Below, in pieces: positions 1 through 5,120 of a stretch of DNA of 5,120 bases. The stretch comes from Bacillota bacterium (GTDB lineage Bacteria; Bacillota; Clostridia; Lachnospirales; Lachnospiraceae). Under the pieces are notes generated by a model. That model had not been told where the DNA came from, made no database searches, and was given only the letters and a program-made list of their open reading frames with translations. A program made the translations under genes and the position numbers. Within the stretch, counting starts at the first letter, position 1. Each line of letters opens with the position of its first letter. Location: contig JAFAEB010000367.1 in assembly GCA_023424235.1 (NCBI GenBank), positions 1 through 5,120 of the forward strand, read 5' to 3'.

Positions 1-156
1 TCCTCTTGCAACTACATTAGGGGTATAACCGATTTCATCCATTACCTTTAAGACTTTTTCTTTTGTTTTATCACTAACATTCTTATTGCCATTCATAACT
101 CTAGAAACTGTGGCAATAGATACCCCAGCTTTTTTTGAAACATCATAAATATTCAT
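1..156 (-). CDS. LacI/GalR-family transcriptional repressor, N-terminal part (cut by window edge)
   Basis: The reverse strand encodes 52 residues, starting MNIYDVSKKAGVS, before the window ends. Residues 4-23 match the LacI-family helix-turn-helix (YDV..AGVS..TVSRVMNG). The positions that set operator specificity in LacI (its Tyr17-Gln18) are Ile14-Ala15 here, close to the Met-Ala of CcpA. The hinge begins at about residues 46-52 (PNVVARG), so only the DNA-binding part is visible and the sugar-binding and dimerisation domain lies to the left. The start at 156 is preceded by a ribosome site, AGGTGG, five bases upstream; the ATG at 160 runs into a stop after five codons. The gene is divergent from the uronate operon, and a dyad operator sits in its own leader, so I infer autoregulation plus control of the operon. 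LacI-type ExuR or KdgR regulators do this job in Bacillus, but the effector and exact subgroup cannot be read from this fragment. Confidence 0.95.
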   Translation of the reverse strand, partial: MNIYDVSKKAGVSIATVSRVMNGNKNVSDKTKEKVLKVMDEIGYTPNVVARG

Positions 157-170
157 TCATCCACCTCTAT

Positions 171-190
171 TACTGTAAGTGCTTACATTA
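171..190. promoter_or_regulatory. LacI-type operator O1, in the repressor leader
   Basis: The core TGTAAGTGCTTACA at 174-187 is an inverted repeat, TGTAAG-N2-CTTACA. Symmetry extends to TAnTGTAAGnnCTTACAnTA over 171-190. It lies 18 bp upstream of the repressor start codon, downstream of its candidate promoter. The same half-sites recur at 395-410 next to the operon promoter. Even spacing and a core resembling TGTAAnCGnTTACA are typical of LacI-family sites. Assignment to the adjacent repressor is an inference from proximity and repetition. Confidence 0.8.
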
Positions 191-223
191 CTTAAAAAAT
201 TGTTACAAAATGTACTAGTATTT

Positions 224-252
224 ATTATACTACATAAGTCATAAACACGCAA
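224..252 (-). promoter_or_regulatory. Candidate sigma-A promoter of the LacI-family gene
   Basis: Read on the minus strand, a perfect TATAAT -10 box occupies 229-224. A weak -35 box, TTGCGT (three of six consensus bases), lies at 252-247 with exactly 17 bp between them. Transcription would start near 217, about 60 nt before the repressor ATG, and would run through the operator at 171-190. AT-rich DNA gives chance TATAAT matches, so the spacing and position carry most of the support. Confidence 0.5.
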
Positions 253-363
253 TAACTATTATGAAATAAGTTATTTAAAAATAAATTATTTTAGAATTCA
301 TTTTAATCTGGTAACAATGAAGATATCGAATAAATATTTTATATATTATATTTCAAAAAGTAA

Positions 364-392
364 TTGACATTAGTTAAAATGCTTTGTATACT
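364..392 (+). promoter_or_regulatory. Strong sigma-A promoter of the uxaB-uxaA-kdgK operon
   Basis: A perfect -35 box TTGACA (364-369) is followed after exactly 17 bp by a -10 box TATACT (387-392, five of six consensus bases). The DNA upstream (about 260-360) is very AT-rich and could act as an UP element. The start of transcription is expected near 399, inside operator O2, leaving a leader of about 95 nt before uxaB. A promoter this strong under an operator fits an inducible operon held off by a repressor. Confidence 0.88.
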
Positions 393-394
393 AC

Positions 395-410
395 ATGTAA
401 GAGCTTACAT
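395..410. promoter_or_regulatory. LacI-type operator O2, over the uxaB transcription start
   Basis: ATGTAAGAGCTTACAT is a perfect inverted repeat (ATGTAAG-N2-CTTACAT). It starts two bases after the -10 box of the operon promoter, so it covers the predicted +1. Protein bound here would exclude RNA polymerase or stop it at the start. The half-sites equal those of O1 at 171-190, which links the repressor gene and the operon. Confidence 0.87.
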
Positions 411-482
411 TTTCAAAAAGCTTGAATCTATTAAATAATAACATGACAAATATCTAATAATAATGATTGAATTACAATTATC

Positions 483-488
483 AGGAGG
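483..488 (+). promoter_or_regulatory. Ribosome binding site that fixes the uxaB start
   Basis: AGGAGG at 483-488 lies five bases before the ATG at 494. An in-frame TTG at 467 would extend the protein by nine residues but would place this site inside the coding region, and 467 has no comparable site of its own. The conserved UxaB sequence also begins after the ATG at 494. Confidence 0.92.
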
Positions 489-493
489 CTACA

Positions 494-1954
494 ATGGAGA
501 TTTTAAACAAAAAAATTAGTGGTGCAGTAGACAGACCAATTAAAGTGCTTCAATTTGGTGAAGGAAATTTTCTTAGAGCATTCGTTGATCATATGATCGA
601 TGAAGCGAATGAACAAGGTGTATTTGATGGCAATATTGCAATCGTAAAGCCAATTGCATACGGTAATTTAGATGCATTTCGTAAACAAGATTGCCAATAT
701 ACTTTATCTTTAAGAGGTAAAGAAAATGGTGAGACTAAAGTTGTGAATCGAGTAATCACTAGTGTTTCAGATGCAGTTGCTGCAATCGAAGATTATGAAA
801 AATATGCAGAGTATGCTAAATTAGATACCTTAAGATTTGTAGTTTCTAATACAACTGAAGCAGGTATTGTGTTTGATGAAACGGATGAGTTTAATGCACA
901 ACCTCCTAAGACATTTCCAGGTAAATTAACAAAATTATTATATGAGCGTTTTAAATGTTTTAATGGTGATACAAATAAAGGTCTTGTAATGATTCCTTGT
1001 GAATTAATTGAAAATAATGGTAGTACATTAAAACAATGTGTATTATCTTTTGCAAGCCTTTGGAAATTAGAAGATGAATTTATTAATTGGATTAACGAAG
1101 CATGTATATTCTGCAGTACATTAGTAGATCGTATTGTAACTGGATATCCTGCATCCGAAGCAAAAGAGATGTGTGAAGCGTTTGGTTATGAAGATTCATT
1201 ATTAGTAACTGGTGAATTATTTGCATTATGGGTTATTGAAAGTGATAAAGATATTTCCAATGAACTACCACTTGATAAAGCTGGATTACCAGTAATCTTT
1301 ACTGATAATCAAAAACCATACCGTGAAAGAAAGGTAAGAATCCTTAATGGTGCGCATACTTCATTTGTTTTAGCTTCCTTCTTAGCGGGTAATGATTATG
1401 TATTAGAATCTATGAATGATACAGATGTTAGAGATTTCATGACAAAAACAATTTTTGATGAAATTATTCCTACACTAACATTAGCAAAAGAAGAATTAGT
1501 TTCATTTGCTAATTCTGTTATTGAACGTTTTGAAAATCCATATATTAAACATGCATTATTATCTATCTCCCTTAACTCTGTATCAAAATGGAAGTCTCGT
1601 TGTCTTCCAAGTTTTAAAGGTTTTGTAAAAGATAATAATAAATTACCAGCACATTTAAGCTTCTCTTTAGCAGCGCTTATGAGCTTCTATAGAAGTAGCG
1701 AAAAAGGAGATATGTGCTTAATTGGTAAAAGAGGTAATGAAACATATAAAATTATAGATGATGCTAATGTACTTGATTTCTTCGCTGAAAATGCAGATAA
1801 AGAAACTATAGTTTTTGTACAAAACTATTTAAGTAACACAAGCTTCTTTGGTGAAGACTTAACAAAATATGAAGGTCTTGTTGATCTGATTACTTCTTAT
1901 ATTGAAGATATTGAAACAATCGGTATGAGAGAAGCTATGAAAAAAATAAAATAA
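494..1954 (+). CDS. uxaB: Tagaturonate reductase (altronate oxidoreductase)
   Basis: NAD-dependent cytosolic enzyme that reduces D-tagaturonate to D-altronate in galacturonate breakdown. The protein has 486 residues, close to E. coli UxaB, and belongs to the mannitol dehydrogenase superfamily. The N-terminal nucleotide-binding region carries LQFGEGNFLRAF at residues 19-30, followed by VSNTTEAGI (about 117-125), IPCELIENNG (about 167-176) and CSTLVDRIVTGYP (207-219). All of these resemble E. coli UxaB closely from memory. The C-terminal domain has the family's catalytic triad pattern K-x4-N-x2-H, at Lys280, Asn285 and His288 in RKVRILNGAHT. The related UxuB (fructuronate reductase) is the main alternative. 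The LQFGEGNFLRAF sequence and the neighbouring altronate dehydratase favour UxaB. It is the first gene of the operon, with no frameshift or truncation seen. Confidence 0.95.
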   Translation: MEILNKKISGAVDRPIKVLQFGEGNFLRAFVDHMIDEANEQGVFDGNIAIVKPIAYGNLDAFRKQDCQYTLSLRGKENGETKVVNRVITSVSDAVAAIEDYEKYAEYAKLDTLRFVVSNTTEAGIVFDETDEFNAQPPKTFPGKLTKLLYERFKCFNGDTNKGLVMIPCELIENNGSTLKQCVLSFASLWKLEDEFINWINEACIFCSTLVDRIVTGYPASEAKEMCEAFGYEDSLLVTGELFALWVIESDKDISNELPLDKAGLPVIFTDNQKPYRERKVRILNGAHTSFVLASFLAGNDYVLESMNDTDVRDFMTKTIFDEIIPTLTLAKEELVSFANSVIERFENPYIKHALLSISLNSVSKWKSRCLPSFKGFVKDNNKLPAHLSFSLAALMSFYRSSEKGDMCLIGKRGNETYKIIDDANVLDFFAENADKETIVFVQNYLSNTSFFGEDLTKYEGLVDLITSYIEDIETIGMREAMKKIK

Positions 1955-1965
1955 GCTAAACCTTT

Positions 1966-1994
1966 TGGAAGCGTTAATTTATTTAACGCTTCCA
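1966..1994 (+). other. Intercistronic hairpin between uxaB and uxaA
   Basis: GGAAGCGTTAA (1967-1977) pairs perfectly with TTAACGCTTCC (1983-1993) around a 5-nt loop, and a T-A pair at 1966/1994 makes 12 bp. No run of T follows; the next bases lead straight to the uxaA ribosome site AGGAG at 2004-2008. It is therefore unlikely to be an efficient intrinsic terminator. An RNA processing or 3'-end protection element that sets uxaB against uxaA-kdgK message levels is more likely. That role is inferred. Confidence 0.75.
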
Positions 1995-2014
1995 TGTATA
2001 GATAGGAGCAAATT

Positions 2015-3499
2015 ATGCAAGAATTTATTAAAATAAATCAAAAAGATAATGTTGCCGTTGCATTAAGAGATTTAATTAAGGGAAGAGAACTTGATGTTAA
2101 AGGTACAAATGTTATATTAGTAGAAGATATCCCTGCAGGACATAAATTTACATTAGAAGATATTAATAAAGATGAACTAATCGTAAAATATGGCTATCCG
2201 ATTGGTTTTGCGAAAGATGATGTTAAAAAAGGGGCTTGGGTTCATACCCACAACTTAAGAACAACTTTAGGTGATATACTTGACTATTCTTATCAACCGA
2301 ATTATACTAGTATGGCGGCGGATAGTGAAAAGGCATATTTTAATGGTTTCCGTAGACTAGATGGTAAAGTTGGTATTCGTAATCAAATATGGATAATCCC
2401 TACGGTTGGTTGTGTTAATGCAATCGCAAAATCTCTTCAAAAAGAAGCGAATTTATTGGTAAGAGGAAGTGTAGAAGAAGTTATCGCTTTCCCACATCCA
2501 TATGGATGCTCTCAAATGGGAGATGATCAAGAAAATACAAGACGTATATTAGCGAACTTAATTAACCATCCTAATGCAGGTGGAGTATTAGTTATGGGAC
2601 TCGGATGTGAAAATAGTAGTATCGCTGAATTAAAGCCATATATTGGTGAATATGACGAAAACCGTGTTAAATTCCTTCAATGCCAAGATGTAGAAGATGA
2701 AATGGAAGCTGCTATAGAGCTACTAGAAGAATTAATTGATTATGCTAGTGGTTTTGAAAGAGAACCAATCGATGCATCTGAACTAATTGTAGGTATGAAA
2801 TGTGGTGGTTCTGACGGATTATCTGGAATTACAGCAAATCCATTAGTTGGAGCATTTTCTGATATATTAATTACAAAAGGTGGTTCTACTGTATTAACAG
2901 AAGTTCCTGAAATGTTTGGAGCAGAAACAATACTTATGAATCGTTGTAAAGATGAAGAATTGTTCCATAAAACTGTAAATATGATCAATGACTTTAAAAA
3001 TTATTTTACAAGTCATAATCAGACCATATATGAAAATCCATCTCCTGGTAACAAAAAGGGTGGTATCTCTTCATTAGAAGATAAATCCCTAGGTTGTACT
3101 CAAAAATCTGGTAATGCACCAGTTGTTGATGTATTAAGCTATGGTGAAACAATAAAAGCTAAGGGGCTTAATTTACTTAGTGCTCCAGGTAATGATTTAG
3201 TTGCTGCAACTGCTTTAGCGGCTGCGGGAGCTCATATCGTATTGTTTACTACTGGTCGTGGAACACCATTTGCATCTCCAGTACCAACTGTTAAAATATC
3301 TAGTAATACCTTATTATCTCAAAAGAAAAATAATTGGATTGACTTTAATGCAGGTCAAATCGTTGAAGATAGTAGTATGGAAGTTGTATCAAATGAACTA
3401 TTCCAATATGTGATTGACATTGCTTCTGGTAAGAAAGTAAAATCTGAAGAAGCAGGTTTTCATGATATGGCAATATTTAAACAAGGTGTTACACTATAA
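2015..3499 (+). CDS. uxaA: Altronate dehydratase
   Basis: Cytosolic enzyme that removes water from D-altronate to give 2-keto-3-deoxy-D-gluconate; the family (UxaA/GarD) depends on a divalent metal such as iron. The protein has 494 residues, the usual full length (E. coli UxaA is about 495). An N-terminal SAF-type domain covers roughly residues 1-97 and includes the VEDIPAGHKFTLEDI segment (36-50) and WVHTHN (75-80), with conserved His77 and His79. The long C-terminal dehydratase domain shows GKVGIRN (117-123), HPYGCSQMGDD (161-171), GLGCEN (195-200), KCGGSDGLSGITANP (262-276) and TTGRGTPFASPVPTVKISSN (412-431), with Cys165, Cys198 and Cys263 as plausible metal-site or structural residues. 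The start ATG has AGGAG six bases upstream. The gene follows uxaB by 60 nt and supplies the next step. Galactarate dehydratase is a paralogue, but the length and context favour UxaA. Confidence 0.95.
   Translation: MQEFIKINQKDNVAVALRDLIKGRELDVKGTNVILVEDIPAGHKFTLEDINKDELIVKYGYPIGFAKDDVKKGAWVHTHNLRTTLGDILDYSYQPNYTSMAADSEKAYFNGFRRLDGKVGIRNQIWIIPTVGCVNAIAKSLQKEANLLVRGSVEEVIAFPHPYGCSQMGDDQENTRRILANLINHPNAGGVLVMGLGCENSSIAELKPYIGEYDENRVKFLQCQDVEDEMEAAIELLEELIDYASGFEREPIDASELIVGMKCGGSDGLSGITANPLVGAFSDILITKGGSTVLTEVPEMFGAETILMNRCKDEELFHKTVNMINDFKNYFTSHNQTIYENPSPGNKKGGISSLEDKSLGCTQKSGNAPVVDVLSYGETIKAKGLNLLSAPGNDLVAATALAAAGAHIVLFTTGRGTPFASPVPTVKISSNTLLSQKKNNWIDFNAGQIVEDSSMEVVSNELFQYVIDIASGKKVKSEEAGFHDMAIFKQGVTL
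3414..3443 (+). promoter_or_regulatory. Possible internal promoter ahead of kdgK
   Basis: Inside the last 90 nt of uxaA, a perfect TTGACA (3414-3419) is followed after 18 bp by TAAAAT (3438-3443, five of six consensus bases). Transcription would start near 3450 and give kdgK a leader of about 105 nt. The bases also encode conserved-looking protein sequence, so this could be chance in AT-rich DNA. Confidence 0.25.
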
Positions 3500-3555
3500 G
3501 CTATTTATTTATTTAAATATGAAATACAATGTTATGATGAAAAAGGAGATTAAAC

Positions 3556-4578
3556 ATGGCAAAAGTTATTACAATGGGAGAAATCATGTTAAGATTATCC
3601 ACTCCCGGATTTGAAAAATTTATTCAAGCAGACAGTTTTGATGTAAATTATGGTGGAGGAGAAGCAAACGTAGCAGTTTCTTTAGCAAACTATGGTCATG
3701 AAGCATATTTTGTTTCTAAAGTACCAAATAACCCAATTGGTGAATGTGCGATTGCAGCATTAAGAAAACATAATGTAAATTGCAAATATGTTGCTAAAGG
3801 TGGAGAAAGACTTGGTATCTATTATTTAGAAACTGGTGCATCTATGAGAGCTTCTAATGTAGTTTATGACCGTGCTCATTCTTCTATAGCAACTGCAACT
3901 GAAAAAGATTTTGATTTTGATGCTATATTTGAAGGTGCAGATTGGTTCCACTTTACTGGTATTACACCAGCAGTAAGTGATGAAGCTGCTGTATTAACTG
4001 AATTAGCATTAAAAGCTGCAAAAGCAAAAGGTCTTACTGTATCTGTAGACTTAAACTTCCGTAAAAAATTATGGTCTTCTGAAAAAGCTCAAAAGGTTAT
4101 GACTAACTTAATGCAATACGTTGACGTATGTATTGGTAACGAAGAAGATGCTGAAAAAGTATTAGGATTTAAACCTACTGGAACAGATGTTACAACTGGT
4201 GAATTAGAACTTGAAGGTTACAAAGATATCTTCAGTCAAATGATTGATAAATTTGGTTTCAAATATGTAATTAGTTCTTTAAGAGAAAGCTACTCTGCAT
4301 CTGATAATGGTTGGTCAGCTTGTATCTATGATGGCAAAGAATTCTACCATTCAAGAAAATACGATGTAAGAATCGTTGACCGTGTTGGTGGTGGTGATTC
4401 CTTCGCTGCTGGTGTTATCTGTGGATTCTTAGATAACAAGAACTTTAAAGAAGCTTTAGAATTTGGTGTAGCTGCTTCTGCTTTAAAACACACAATTCCT
4501 GGAGATTTCAACTTAGTATCTCGTGCTGATGTTGATACATTAGTTGGTGGAGATGCATCAGGTCGTGTACAAAGATAG
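3556..4578 (+). CDS. kdgK: 2-keto-3-deoxygluconate kinase (PfkB family)
   Basis: Cytosolic ribokinase-fold kinase that uses ATP to convert KDG to 2-keto-3-deoxy-6-phosphogluconate (KDPG), which KDPG aldolase then splits to pyruvate and glyceraldehyde 3-phosphate. The 340-residue length is normal. The N-terminal PfkB region has GGGEANVAVSLANYG at 33-47. The C-terminal PfkB signature is VDRVGGGDSFAAG at 274-286, with the anion-hole glycines 278-280 and catalytic base Asp281. Tyr104 and Arg106 (YDR) and Arg169 (NFR) sit where KDG kinases contact the sugar acid. These, with DLNFRKKLW (165-173), favour KDG over fructose as substrate. The start has AAGGAG seven bases upstream. The gene lies 56 nt after uxaA, is last in the operon, and is followed by a strong terminator. 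Another PfkB sugar kinase is possible on sequence alone, but the pathway context supports KdgK. Confidence 0.93.
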   Translation: MAKVITMGEIMLRLSTPGFEKFIQADSFDVNYGGGEANVAVSLANYGHEAYFVSKVPNNPIGECAIAALRKHNVNCKYVAKGGERLGIYYLETGASMRASNVVYDRAHSSIATATEKDFDFDAIFEGADWFHFTGITPAVSDEAAVLTELALKAAKAKGLTVSVDLNFRKKLWSSEKAQKVMTNLMQYVDVCIGNEEDAEKVLGFKPTGTDVTTGELELEGYKDIFSQMIDKFGFKYVISSLRESYSASDNGWSACIYDGKEFYHSRKYDVRIVDRVGGGDSFAAGVICGFLDNKNFKEALEFGVAASALKHTIPGDFNLVSRADVDTLVGGDASGRVQR

Positions 4579-4633
4579 ATAAACGGTTCCAATAAAATAT
4601 AAATGCATAATAGATAATATTATTGCTTATTCT

Positions 4634-4670
4634 AAGAGTACAGTTATTAATTTAACTGTACTCTTTTTTT
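4634..4670 (+). terminator. Rho-independent terminator of the operon
   Basis: AAGAGTACAGTTA (4634-4646) pairs without mismatch with TAACTGTACTCTT (4653-4665) around a 6-nt loop, giving a 13-bp stem. A run of seven T (4664-4670) starts at the stem base. It lies 56 nt after the kdgK stop codon. The 4579-4633 stretch between them is AT-rich and shows nothing else I can support. Confidence 0.93.
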
Positions 4671-4689
4671 ATAGGATATTACGTCCTAT

Positions 4690-4810
4690 GAATTAAAAGC
4701 ACTCCGTGAGCTTGCACATGTAAAGCATAGGAACTATCGTATAGGTGCAATGCATAGGTGGGTGGCTTTGCGGTGCGCGAGAGTTTACCTTTATAGACTC
4801 TTTGTTCTAC
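4690..4810. repeat. GC-shifted structured intergenic block, candidate dispersed repeat or ncRNA
   Basis: Bases 4691-4790 are 47% GC by hand count, while 4801-4900 are 17%. ATAGG recurs at 4671, 4727, 4741 and 4754; GCATAGG is repeated exactly at 4725 and 4752; and ATAGGTG is repeated at 4741 and 4754. TTGCAC (4712-4717) can pair with GTGCAA (4745-4750), enclosing a smaller ATAG-GAA-CTAT hairpin (4727-4737). Another hairpin closes the block at 4779-4802. No open reading frame with a ribosome site is present on either strand. Composition unlike its surroundings, internal repeats and position just after a terminator fit a dispersed intergenic repeat. A small RNA or a decayed element is the alternative. 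I cannot see other copies in this window. Confidence 0.45.
4779..4806 (+). terminator. Weak second terminator-like hairpin
   Basis: GAGAGTTTA (4779-4787) pairs with TAGACTCTT-type bases at 4794-4802, giving nine pairs including two G-U, with a 6-nt loop. A T-rich tail, TTGTTCT, follows the stem. It could end a transcript of the preceding block or back up the operon terminator, but the stem is weak and the tail interrupted. Confidence 0.3.
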
Positions 4811-4848
4811 AAATTTTAAATAAGTTTTATATTTTATTACTTTAATAG

Positions 4849-4862
4849 TGTAAATCCTTACA
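4849..4862. promoter_or_regulatory. Degenerate copy of the LacI-type operator, O3
   Basis: TGTAAATCCTTACA has the same TGTAA..N..TTACA arms and spacing as O1 and O2; one arm has A in place of G (4854). It directly abuts a TTGACA at 4863-4868 that lacks a convincing -10 box, and it lies about 180 bp upstream of the good promoter at 5040-5068. It may tie the next transcription unit to the same repressor or serve as an auxiliary looping site. It may also be chance, though three copies in 5 kb, all in intergenic DNA, argue against that. Confidence 0.6.
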
Positions 4863-4961
4863 TTGACAATTGTTGAAAAAATTTATTCATTAAGAAAGTA
4901 GTAAGGAAGCATGATAAAAATTCCATTTATATGAAATAATAAAACATGCAAATTTATATAT

Positions 4962-4975
4962 TGCAAACGTTTGTA
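4962..4975. promoter_or_regulatory. Second type of LacI-family operator candidate (MalR/GalR-like)
   Basis: TGCAAACGTTTGTA is a near-perfect dyad centred on CG, with one mismatched pair (4964/4973). The GCAAACGTTTGC-type core is common for MalR- and GalR-like LacI-family repressors of sugar genes. It departs from a canonical CcpA cre box in three positions of the right half and left arm, so a cre site is less likely. It lies about 65 bp upstream of the -35 box at 5040. Its half-site differs from O1-O3, which suggests a different regulator. Confidence 0.5.
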
Positions 4976-4995
4976 TCAAAATAATGATAATTGTA

Positions 4996-5011
4996 CATTT
5001 TGCATAAAATG
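4996..5011. promoter_or_regulatory. Dyad upstream of the right-hand promoter
   Basis: CATTTTGCATAAAATG has perfect 6-bp arms (CATTTT and AAAATG) around GCAT. It sits 28 bp upstream of the -35 box at 5040, a reasonable place for a regulator site. I do not recognise the motif, and short AT-rich dyads arise easily by chance. Confidence 0.25.
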
Positions 5012-5039
5012 ATGGATAAAAAATGTGTAATATAACAAA

Positions 5040-5068
5040 TTGACAATAGTAAAAGTGGGTGTTATACT
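5040..5068 (+). promoter_or_regulatory. Strong sigma-A promoter of the next gene to the right
   Basis: TTGACA (5040-5045), a 17-bp spacer and TATACT (5063-5068) repeat exactly the box and spacer pattern of the uxaB promoter. The start of transcription would be near 5075. The remaining 45 nt contain no start codon with a convincing ribosome site, although a GGGG run at 5110-5113 could belong to one. The gene it drives begins beyond the window, and its function is unknown from here. Confidence 0.8.
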
Positions 5069-5120
5069 TAAAAAGCATCAAGAGTGTTACACAATTGCTA
5101 AAAAAAACGGGGTATTATAT

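Noticed and set aside
467..493. Upstream in-frame TTG start extending uxaB by nine residues
   Set aside because: The AGGAGG site at 483-488 would lie inside the extension, and ATG 494 is ideally spaced from it and matches the conserved protein start.
2740..2988. 82-codon reverse-strand open frame within uxaA
   Set aside because: It is antisense to a highly conserved enzyme domain, resembles no family and has no supporting context.
4344..4592. 82-codon reverse-strand open frame over the end of kdgK
   Set aside because: It mirrors the conserved PfkB signature region of kdgK and has no independent evidence of coding.
4693..4755. 20-codon reverse-strand open frame (MHCTYTIV...) in the GC-rich block
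   Set aside because: It has no ribosome binding site and lies within the repeat-like block; translation is unlikely.
4863..4891. TTGACA at 4863-4868 as a promoter
   Set aside because: The best -10 candidates (TATTCA at 15 bp, TTCATT at 17 bp) are poor, and the only short frame behind it stops after seven codons.
4890..5081. 63-codon reverse-strand open frame rich in Phe, Ile and Tyr
   Set aside because: Its composition is what AT-rich non-coding DNA gives, and it overlaps the plus-strand promoter and operators at 4962-5068.
1..5120. A new defence, mobile or otherwise undescribed system
   Set aside because: All intact genes are recognisable sugar-acid catabolic enzymes. I found no transposase, integrase, tRNA, rRNA, CRISPR repeat or attachment site.

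Overview
The window reads as an AT-rich chromosomal segment of a low-GC Firmicute, most likely a clostridial or Lachnospiraceae-type bacterium. The pointers are strong AGGAGG-type ribosome binding sites, near-consensus sigma-A promoters (TTGACA-N17-TATACT), AT-rich codon choice and LacI-type regulation. The species assignment is an inference from style only. The window holds a galacturonate (tagaturonate branch) catabolic operon. I see no phage, transposase, CRISPR or defence gene in it.

Left edge (1-156, minus strand): the first 52 codons of a LacI/GalR-family repressor, cut by the window edge. The 337-nt divergent intergenic region (157-493) carries a minus-strand promoter candidate for the repressor and a strong plus-strand promoter for the operon. 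It also carries two copies of one dyad, TGTAAG-N2-CTTACA. One copy lies in the presumed leader of the repressor gene. The other lies immediately after the operon's -10 box, where a bound repressor would block transcription.

Centre (494-4578, plus strand): three co-directional genes in reaction order. UxaB reduces tagaturonate to altronate, UxaA dehydrates altronate to 2-keto-3-deoxygluconate (KDG), and KdgK phosphorylates KDG to KDPG. Uronate isomerase, which feeds the path, and KDPG aldolase, which ends it, are not in the window. The gaps are about 60 nt each. The first contains a perfect hairpin with no U-tract, probably a processing or stability element. A 13-bp hairpin plus T-tract at 4634-4670 ends the operon.

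Right edge (4671-5120): no credible protein gene. A block of about 120 nt (4690-4810) is much richer in GC than its flanks (47% against 17% in adjacent 100-nt stretches, hand-counted) and contains several small repeats and hairpins. It is probably a dispersed intergenic repeat or a non-coding structured element. Beyond it lies the control region of the next transcription unit. That region has a third, slightly degenerate copy of the TGTAAG dyad, a second LacI-family-type operator (TGCAAACGTTTGTA), another dyad, and a near-consensus promoter at 5040-5068 whose gene starts outside the window. The simplest model is a local LacI-type repressor that controls its own gene, the uxaB-uxaA-kdgK operon and perhaps the next unit in response to a uronate pathway intermediate.
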